Source: a virus. Taken from it: DNA of 24,807 bases. The first letter of the stretch is position 1. Every line of letters starts with the position of its first letter. Made by a program: the position numbers and the translations under genes. Below, one piece after another: positions 19,855 to 24,807 of this stretch. The notes below the pieces were generated by a model. It did no database searches, was not told the DNA's origin, and saw only the letters and a program-made list of their open reading frames with translations. The stretch spans positions 1 through 24,807 of the IMG/VR virus record IMGVR_UViG_3300044858_002288. One strand, given 5' to 3'.

Positions 19855-20468
19855 CGGAACAGACGCATCTTCTTGTATGGCTCGACGAGCATCTGAACGT
19901 CGGGATCTAGGAACCGGCTGACGCGTACCACGCCGAAGTCTCCGAAGCCGGCGACACCGAGTGGCGAGTCGTAACGCTTGAAGTGACGCGCTGCCTGGAG
20001 GATCGTCGCCTGCACAATTGCTACTGGAACCGCTGGCCATCCCCAGACGCCGGTGATCTTTACGAGCGCCTGCTCGCCAAAGTTGGCGGAGACCATTGGG
20101 AACGCGTAGTCGCCGACTGCGCGAATGCGATCGTACGCCCACGGGATGCCGTCGAGATTGCCGTTCAGCGGTTCGAGCTGGTAGTCAGTCACCGCGAAGG
20201 TAACGTCGAAGATGCCGTCTGCCTGCGTCGAGGTCTGGATCGTAATTGCGGTTCCAGCGAGATCGTCCACGGGACAGTAGAGCGGATCGGGTGCCGTGAA
20301 TAGTCGCGTAGCCGTGCCGACCGAGTAAAAGTTCCGCAGCGTATACCCGTCAATCAGACGCGATGCTGCTTCGACACTACCCTCAATCAGCGTGTCGTCG
20401 GTGTTGTCGGTAATACGCAGCGCAGCCTTGACTTGTGCGAGCGTGCAGTAGCCATTGGTGATCGCCAT
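19851..20468 (-). CDS. Head-tail connector (gp6/gp15-like adaptor)
   Basis: A 205-aa protein beginning MAITNGYCTLAQVKAALRIT. The N-terminal YCTLAQVKAALRI...DTLIEGSVEAASRLIDGYT is the typical start of gp6-type head-tail adaptors, whose helical bundle sits under the portal. The C-terminal part (ATILQAARHFKRYDSPLGVA) is also helical. It is the first head-tail gene after the capsid protein, but is separated from it here by the sugar-modification island. Upstream only a weak ribosome site is seen. Confidence 0.8.
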   Translation of the reverse strand: MAITNGYCTLAQVKAALRITDNTDDTLIEGSVEAASRLIDGYTLRNFYSVGTATRLFTAPDPLYCPVDDLAGTAITIQTSTQADGIFDVTFAVTDYQLEPLNGNLDGIPWAYDRIRAVGDYAFPMVSANFGEQALVKITGVWGWPAVPVAIVQATILQAARHFKRYDSPLGVAGFGDFGVVRVSRFLDPDVQMLVEPYKKMRLFR

Positions 20469-20477
20469 GCCTATATT

Positions 20478-21020
20478 CTACAGCGCCGCAGATAGGTTCT
20501 CGCCGTGGAAGCGATAGACCCACGTCACGAACGGAACGCACACGAAGCGAGCGCCGGCGTCGAGGGCGCGTATCCAGAAATCCCAATCCTCAAATCCGTG
20601 CGCCGCGTCCGTCCGCCAGCCGAGCTCGCTGCATAGTTCGGTGCGGATCAGCGTGGTTGCGGGGATGTAGTTGCCAGCGCGTAGCCTGTCCGCGTCGAAG
20701 GGTGCCGAAGGATTCCAACCACCTCGCCCAGTCACTTCGCAGTAGGAATACACCACGTCGGCATCAGTATGCCCGGCGAGCAACTCTAGATGACGCGGCA
20801 GCATCAGATCATCATCGGCAATCTGCGCGACCCACTCCGCACCAGTCTCGATGGCAGCCGGTAGCATCGAGTTGAGGCAGGCTGCTGGACCGATTCGCTG
20901 ATAGTCCAGGTGGATGATGTGGGCGACGGGCTGGAGTGTTTGCGCCATGACTGACGCGACGCACTCGGATCGAAGATCAACGCGGCTCGGCAGGCTCGGT
21001 GTGACGACAACTACGCCCAT
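20478..21020 (-). CDS. GT2-type glycosyltransferase (small)
   Basis: A 180-aa GT-A-fold glycosyltransferase beginning MGVVVVTPSLPSRVDLRSEC. The metal/nucleotide-sugar motif is ADDD at 68-71 (QIADDDLMLPRHLE), and a later acceptor-site motif is GFEDWDFWIRALDAG. The ATG at 21020 overlaps the upstream stop by ten bases; an in-frame start further upstream is less likely. It is the last gene of a five-gene sugar-modification island and lies ten bases before the connector gene. It should transfer a sugar to a glycan or protein; donor and acceptor are not known. Confidence 0.8.
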   Translation of the reverse strand: MGVVVVTPSLPSRVDLRSECVASVMAQTLQPVAHIIHLDYQRIGPAACLNSMLPAAIETGAEWVAQIADDDLMLPRHLELLAGHTDADVVYSYCEVTGRGGWNPSAPFDADRLRAGNYIPATTLIRTELCSELGWRTDAAHGFEDWDFWIRALDAGARFVCVPFVTWVYRFHGENLSAAL

Positions 21021-21658
21021 AACCGCCGCGTGCCTGCCTGCCGATCCCTCAACCCAGCCCAACGCTCCCAGACGGACTCGGATAGAACGCTTGCAGAATA
21101 CTCCGCCGGCAGACTACGATCCTTGCTGGTGTTCGATCCGAGCAGCCGGGTCGGAGATCCCGCCACCTTTGCAAACGGATCAACATCCTTGACGACGCTG
21201 GAGTTCAATCCGACCATTGCCCTCTCGCCAATGATGATCCACGGATGCGTCACGACGCCCTGCCCGAAGGTTGCCTCGTCATCGATGATCGTGAAGCCCC
21301 CGAGGATGCTGAAGCTTCCCATCGTGACACCGCGTCCAAGTTGCGAATCGTGAGCAATATGCGCGCCAGCCATAAGCAGCGAATCAGCACCGACGATCGT
21401 TGGGCGCACGATGCCCTGGTGGATCTGGACAAACTCTCGGATGCACGCACCATCGCCAATCGTTACGCCCTCGGCGCGATGCTTGGAGTCGAGCGAGCAG
21501 GGATACGATCCGCGATGCTGCGCCGGCGCCCCAATCACCGCATACGAACCAACGTAGACGCGATCGCCAATCGTCAACGGTCCCGTCAGGATCGCCGTGT
21601 CGGCAATCTCACAGCCTTCGCCGATCGTAACCGCGCCGTGTGTCTCGTCGATAATCAT
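21011..21658 (-). CDS. LpxA-like left-handed beta-helix acyltransferase
   Basis: A 215-aa protein built of hexapeptide repeats. It shows LpxA-type landmarks: IGAPAQHRG (42-50), IREFVQIHQG (73-82) and AGAHIAHDSQLG (97-108), with H100 and H103 in the position of the LpxA catalytic histidine. Members transfer an acyl chain to a nucleotide-linked amino sugar. Here the sugar may be the one made by the neighbouring dehydratase. Such an enzyme is unusual in an actinophage because lipid A is a Gram-negative product; related sugar N-acyltransferases also occur in O-antigen and glycoprotein pathways. It overlaps the dehydratase gene as ATGA. Confidence 0.78.
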   Translation of the reverse strand: MIIDETHGAVTIGEGCEIADTAILTGPLTIGDRVYVGSYAVIGAPAQHRGSYPCSLDSKHRAEGVTIGDGACIREFVQIHQGIVRPTIVGADSLLMAGAHIAHDSQLGRGVTMGSFSILGGFTIIDDEATFGQGVVTHPWIIIGERAMVGLNSSVVKDVDPFAKVAGSPTRLLGSNTSKDRSLPAEYSASVLSESVWERWAGLRDRQAGTRRLWA

Positions 21659-22485
21659 GCCGCCCCCGGATCATGGGGGGATTCAATGCGGACGATATTG
21701 GGAACGATGGTGGTATGTAGGGTCTCGCTGGCAGCGTGCAGAGGCTCATCCATTCGATCACCACGCCGCCGAGGCATACCTACCCGCACGCGATCGGGAT
21801 AGAGCACACGGGCAATTGAGAACATATCTCGCGGCGATCCAGGAGCGACCGCATATCTCCCCGAAGGTAGCACCGCGGCCCAGAGCAGGAGTGCTAGAGC
21901 CTCGTTGAGCGAAACAAAGTAGCGCTCGCACATTGTCACCGGGATCGGATCGGTCTCTGGCAGCGCCTTCCATATCTCAAACACGTTGCCGGACGACTCG
22001 GGTACGTTGTAAAAACGCGCCACGCTGCCGCCGGCGTTGAGGGTTATGCGCTCAGCAACTAGCTTAGTTGCCCCATATGCCGTTTCCGGGTCGCACGATT
22101 TGCATGTGCTGGCGGTGATTACGCGCGCGCTGGTCGAGCGGACTACATTCGCGGTGCCAGTGATGTTTATGGTTGCTGCGTCGAGTGGGTCGATCTCTCC
22201 GTCTGGCGCGTGCTTGGCACCCGCAAGGTGGAATACCAGCGTGGGCTTGACCCGCGCCATCACATCGTCGAGCATCGTGCGGTTCGTCACGTCACAATCG
22301 CCGATGTCTGTTCCGATCGTAGACACACCGCAATCATTGAGCAGCATGGTGATCGCCGATCCGATGCTGCCATCCGCCCCGGTGACAAGTACGCGGTGCC
22401 TTTGCAACTCATGCAGCGGAGTATCTATCTCTGGTGGATGCTCTGGCCGTCCGAGGATCGCTTCGATATTTGGGAAAGTGGTCAC
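21655..22485 (-). CDS. CapD-like NAD-dependent sugar 4,6-dehydratase/epimerase
   Basis: A 276-aa short-chain-dehydrogenase-fold enzyme. GADGSIG at 36-42 is the NAD-binding motif. HLAGAKHAP at 86-94 resembles the HLAAxKHVP motif of CapD/FlaA1 UDP-GlcNAc 4,6-dehydratases. YGATK at 137-141 has the Tyr-Lys catalytic pair, and FVSLNEALALLLWAA follows the family's late FxSxxEA motif. It should make a 4-keto-6-deoxy sugar nucleotide. GTG start at 22485 in a GTGA overlap with the upstream glycosyltransferase. No aminotransferase is nearby, so later steps may use host enzymes. Confidence 0.8.
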   Translation of the reverse strand: MTTFPNIEAILGRPEHPPEIDTPLHELQRHRVLVTGADGSIGSAITMLLNDCGVSTIGTDIGDCDVTNRTMLDDVMARVKPTLVFHLAGAKHAPDGEIDPLDAATINITGTANVVRSTSARVITASTCKSCDPETAYGATKLVAERITLNAGGSVARFYNVPESSGNVFEIWKALPETDPIPVTMCERYFVSLNEALALLLWAAVLPSGRYAVAPGSPRDMFSIARVLYPDRVRVGMPRRRGDRMDEPLHAASETLHTTIVPNIVRIESPHDPGAA

Positions 22486-23183
22486 TCGCCGCGGCCGTTA
22501 TGCCATGAGTTCGCGAGCCTCGTCGATAACCGCCAGTCAGCATCGCGCGGCAACTCGTTATCGGCAAGACCGTCCCAGCGTTCCTCAAAGTAACCGGCGT
22601 TCGCTGCGTGTGTTCGCGCATTGTGCGCCTTCAGATGCGGGGACGCTTCGATGGTGCTGGAGTTGTCGTGCTGAACGTGAGCCGACGATCCGGCGAAGCC
22701 GATGCCGCAGACTTGCGCGCGTCGCTGCCAGTCCATGTCTTCGCAGTACGCTGGGTAGAATCGCTCGCAGAACAAGCCGACCTCGGCAATGGCTCGGCTG
22801 CTGATCCAAGTGCAGCACCATCGAGGGTTGCCGGCTTGGAGAACGTCTACTCCGTCAGTCTCGCCGGCGAACACCGAGAACCCGCCATCCGTGAAGTACG
22901 CGTCCGAGTTCAGCAGCAACCAGCCGTCCGATTCTGGTGTCGCCTTTATCCCTAGATTCCAACTCGTCGCAACGCCGAGGTTTGACGGCATCGTCAGCAG
23001 ATACGTCTTATCAATGCCTTCCATCTGCCCTTCGGTCTGCCACATTCGTAGATCATCGTCACCGATTCCATCGCCATTGTCGATAATGATTAGCCGCTCG
23101 ACTTCGCCGAGGCTGCCGATCGCACGCTCCAGCAGGTCGTACCGGTTCAAGACCGGGATGATGACGGTCGCTAGTCGGCTCAT
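22482..23183 (-). CDS. GT2-type glycosyltransferase (rhamnosyltransferase-like)
   Basis: A 233-aa GT-A glycosyltransferase starting MSRLATVIIPVLNRYDLLER. It has the WbbL-type features LLTMPSNLGVATSWNLGIK and LLLNSDAYFTDGGF (NSD at 92-94 as the metal site). AYCEDMDWQRRAQVCG matches the ED.D...R motif of rhamnosyl- and related transferases. The ATG overlaps the upstream GT stop as ATGA. It should add a sugar to the glycan made by this island. Confidence 0.85.
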   Translation of the reverse strand: MSRLATVIIPVLNRYDLLERAIGSLGEVERLIIIDNGDGIGDDDLRMWQTEGQMEGIDKTYLLTMPSNLGVATSWNLGIKATPESDGWLLLNSDAYFTDGGFSVFAGETDGVDVLQAGNPRWCCTWISSRAIAEVGLFCERFYPAYCEDMDWQRRAQVCGIGFAGSSAHVQHDNSSTIEASPHLKAHNARTHAANAGYFEERWDGLADNELPRDADWRLSTRLANSWHNGRGE

Positions 23184-24442
23184 GCCGCGGCTGGATCCCA
23201 CGCGGCAAGCTGCTCCAACGCGGGACGCCAATAGTTTGCGTAGACAACATCCGCATCGTAGTCGGCAGCGAAGTCGACCGCCTGCTGGCTCGGTCCGCGC
23301 TCGGCAGCGTACGCTTCCTCTAGCGCGTCAACGATGCGCGGGATCATTGGGGTGGCGAACCACGCGTCTTGGTACGGGTCCCAGAGCGGCTGTACCTCGA
23401 CCGCCCATCCATCGCCAACCAATTCCGATTGGGCTGTCCAGTCAGAAACTATCACTCTTGTGCCACAGGCCTGCGCCTCGACTACAGGCACACCGAAGCC
23501 CTCGCCAGCCGATGTAGCCAGCAACACGTCGGCGGCGCTGTAGAGCGACGCTAGCGCCTGCTGTGGCAGGTTCATCCGATAGAGGTACTGGTCGACAAAG
23601 CAGACCTGATTCTCCGGGATACCGCACCCGCGAATCAGGGCGCGCAAGTCTACGCCAGTCGCAATCGCCGACGCCTCGGTGTGAAGGTAAAGGATCGCAT
23701 CAGGATGATTGGCGGCGAAGATTGAGAACGCCAACAGGTTCTCGCCGAAGCACTTGCGGACTGGCGTCCTGCCCTTATTCGCGGAGTTCATCATCACCAC
23801 GAAGCGATCAGACTTGACGCCCATCAGTTCATGACCCGTGACAAGGGTGCCATCCGCATCGGCGAATGATGGTGTCGGCTTGAAGACCGGCTCGACAGCG
23901 TGCGGAACATAGATCGACTCGATGCCATCGTCCGCCATCATCCGCTCGGCAAATCGGCTCATCGCGATCGGCTTGACGTTCGGACGCTTCAACCATTGCA
24001 GCACCTTCGGCGGTGCTGGCTGGTGATCGATTGGCGCCCACGCGGCGATCTTCGGGATCTGCTTTATGCCCGGATTCTCTAGCGCCCACACGTCAAACAA
24101 GATCACGACCAGGCTGGGGAGCTCGGTCCCGTGCGCCCAATGCTGCGCGTGCGCGTTCAAGATATCATCGCTATAACCGGAGATCCCGCATGGATACAGC
24201 TTTACCCCACCATTCCAAGTAGTCTCCGCGCCCTGCAAGCCATAGTTGCACGCGATTGCTACTTCGTGCTGATCGCGCGTTAGGCGCTGAACAACCTGCG
24301 CCGTCTGGACGCCGTAGCCTGTAGCAGAAAATGGAGCGTTCGAGGCCCAAAGCACGCGCTGCCGCGTCACGCCCTCGGCTTGTGGTGGTGCTGGTGGCTT
24401 TGTGTGCTTCGCCTGTTGGCGTCGCGTCGCGCGATTCGACAT
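23180..24442 (-). CDS. GT4-type glycosyltransferase
   Basis: A 420-aa retaining GT-B glycosyltransferase. A basic N-terminus (MSNRATRRQQAKHTKPPAPP) precedes a domain with LWASNAPFSATGYGVQTAQV. The C-terminal nucleotide-sugar-binding domain has the signature SAGEGFGVPVVEAQACGTRV. The ATG at 24442 lies next to GGGGGAG and directly downstream of the terminator; a longer reading to 24502 would start inside the terminator stem, so I reject it. It opens the sugar-modification island. Acceptor unknown; it could be a virion protein or the host surface. Confidence 0.83.
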   Translation of the reverse strand: MSNRATRRQQAKHTKPPAPPQAEGVTRQRVLWASNAPFSATGYGVQTAQVVQRLTRDQHEVAIACNYGLQGAETTWNGGVKLYPCGISGYSDDILNAHAQHWAHGTELPSLVVILFDVWALENPGIKQIPKIAAWAPIDHQPAPPKVLQWLKRPNVKPIAMSRFAERMMADDGIESIYVPHAVEPVFKPTPSFADADGTLVTGHELMGVKSDRFVVMMNSANKGRTPVRKCFGENLLAFSIFAANHPDAILYLHTEASAIATGVDLRALIRGCGIPENQVCFVDQYLYRMNLPQQALASLYSAADVLLATSAGEGFGVPVVEAQACGTRVIVSDWTAQSELVGDGWAVEVQPLWDPYQDAWFATPMIPRIVDALEEAYAAERGPSQQAVDFAADYDADVVYANYWRPALEQLAAWDPAAA

Positions 24443-24454
24443 ACTCCCCCGTCC

Positions 24455-24499
24455 AAAAAAAATAGTGGCTACCCGACAAACGATCTGCCGGGTAGCCAC
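24455..24499 (-). terminator. Intrinsic terminator behind the major capsid gene
   Basis: On the minus strand a perfect 11-bp stem (GTGGCTACCCG at 24499-24489 pairing with CGGGTAGCCAC at 24475-24465) is followed by TATTTTTTTT. It lies 15 bases after the capsid stop and 12 bases before the first sugar gene. It should end most capsid transcripts, so the genes beyond depend on read-through, antitermination or an unseen promoter. Confidence 0.9.
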
Positions 24500-24514
24500 C
24501 ATTCTACCTATCGA

Positions 24515-24807
24515 TCAGGATGCGCCACCGATGAAGTGGTTGACGTGACTGACCTGCGGCAAGTTGCCGTCCACGCGAAGGATCGTGCGGAGCGTGACCA
24601 GATCCGTCGAGAACGCGAAGTCACTCGAAGAATCGACACGAATGCCGCCGACCTGACGAACGTAGTAGCTGGGAAGATGACCAAAGATGACGCTCTTGGC
24701 CGCAGTACCGGCATCAGCCATTGCTGGGTTCTCGTAGAGCGGGAAGCCGAGCAGCGTGTCGGGGGTGTTCTCATTGAGGCGAGGCGCGAAAACGTAATTC
24801 CCGGCCG
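24515..24807 (-). CDS. Major capsid protein, HK97 fold, C-terminal end (partial)
   Basis: Only the last 96 residues lie in the window; the gene continues beyond the right edge. They read AGNYVFAPRLNENTPDTLLG, then FPLYENPAMADAGTAAKSVI, FGHLPSYYVRQVGGIRVDSS and the end LPQVSHVNHFIGGAS. The phrases TLLGFPLYENPAM, SVIFGHLPSYYVRQVGGI and LRTILRVDGNLP are typical of the C-terminal P-domain region of HK97-type capsid proteins. It forms the icosahedral head. The short frame beginning at 24721 is just an internal methionine of this gene. Confidence 0.88.
   Translation of the reverse strand, partial: AGNYVFAPRLNENTPDTLLGFPLYENPAMADAGTAAKSVIFGHLPSYYVRQVGGIRVDSSSDFAFSTDLVTLRTILRVDGNLPQVSHVNHFIGGAS

Noticed and set aside
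22037-22804. Long rightward frame (255 aa) opposite the dehydratase and glycosyltransferase genes
   Set aside because: Antisense to two recognised genes, Arg/Ser-rich composition of an off-frame translation, no start signal.
1-24807. tRNA genes, CRISPR arrays, integrase with attachment site, insertion sequences
   Set aside because: No cloverleaf, spaced direct-repeat array, recombinase motif or terminal inverted repeats around a transposase were found by eye.

Overview
The window is part of the genome of a tailed double-stranded DNA phage with siphovirus-style morphology genes. It is GC-rich and densely packed, and most neighbouring genes overlap by 1-20 bp, often as ATGA or GTGA. The host is probably an actinobacterium. 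Pointers to this are an Rpf-like membrane-anchored transglycosylase, an endolysin with a peptidoglycan-binding plus CHAP-like layout, two predicted leaderless promoters, and frequent GTG and TTG starts. The host assignment is inference. I saw no tRNA, rRNA, CRISPR array, integrase or insertion sequence.

Layout. (1) Positions 101-6779, leftward: an early/replication operon. In transcription order it holds an SSB-like protein, an unknown protein, a RuvC-type resolvase, a membrane-anchored Rpf-like transglycosylase, a run of very small proteins (two of them single membrane helices of 34 and 24 aa), an adenine-type DNA methyltransferase and a PrimPol-helicase. (2) Positions 6913-9668, rightward: two small proteins, a cytosine-5 methyltransferase split at a G10 tract, small HTH-like proteins, a strong terminator, a 42-aa basic protein and an HTH-like protein. 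Divergent promoters lie at 6828-6906. (3) Positions 9815-24807, leftward: the late region. In transcription order it holds the end of the major capsid protein, an intrinsic terminator, a five-gene sugar-modification island, head-tail connector, tail terminator, small protein, major tail protein, frameshifting tail chaperones, a gp10-like protein, tape measure, minor tail protein, an invertible tail-fibre locus, XhlA-like protein, holin, endolysin, a small HTH-like protein and a metallophosphoesterase. A rightward stand-alone PrimPol gene with its own promoter sits antisense inside this late operon (17181-17869).

How the parts work together. The PrimPol-helicase, SSB-like protein and RuvC resolvase form the visible replication/recombination set; no DNA polymerase is in the window. 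Two methyltransferases suggest the phage DNA is modified. The late operon builds capsid and tail. The glycan genes may decorate the virion or alter the host surface. XhlA-like protein, holin and endolysin lyse the cell.

The strongest unusual signal is at 12380-13428. A perfect 58-bp inverted repeat flanks 933 bp that holds two different tail-fibre C-terminal cassettes facing each other. Only one is joined to the start codon. Inversion would swap the receptor-binding domain in frame, as in Mu/P1-type host-range switches, but no invertase gene is visible here. Other notable signals are a conserved protein apparently overprinted on the cytosine methyltransferase, possible poly-G phase variation in that same gene, and a twin promoter-leader cassette whose ATG sits at the predicted transcription start.
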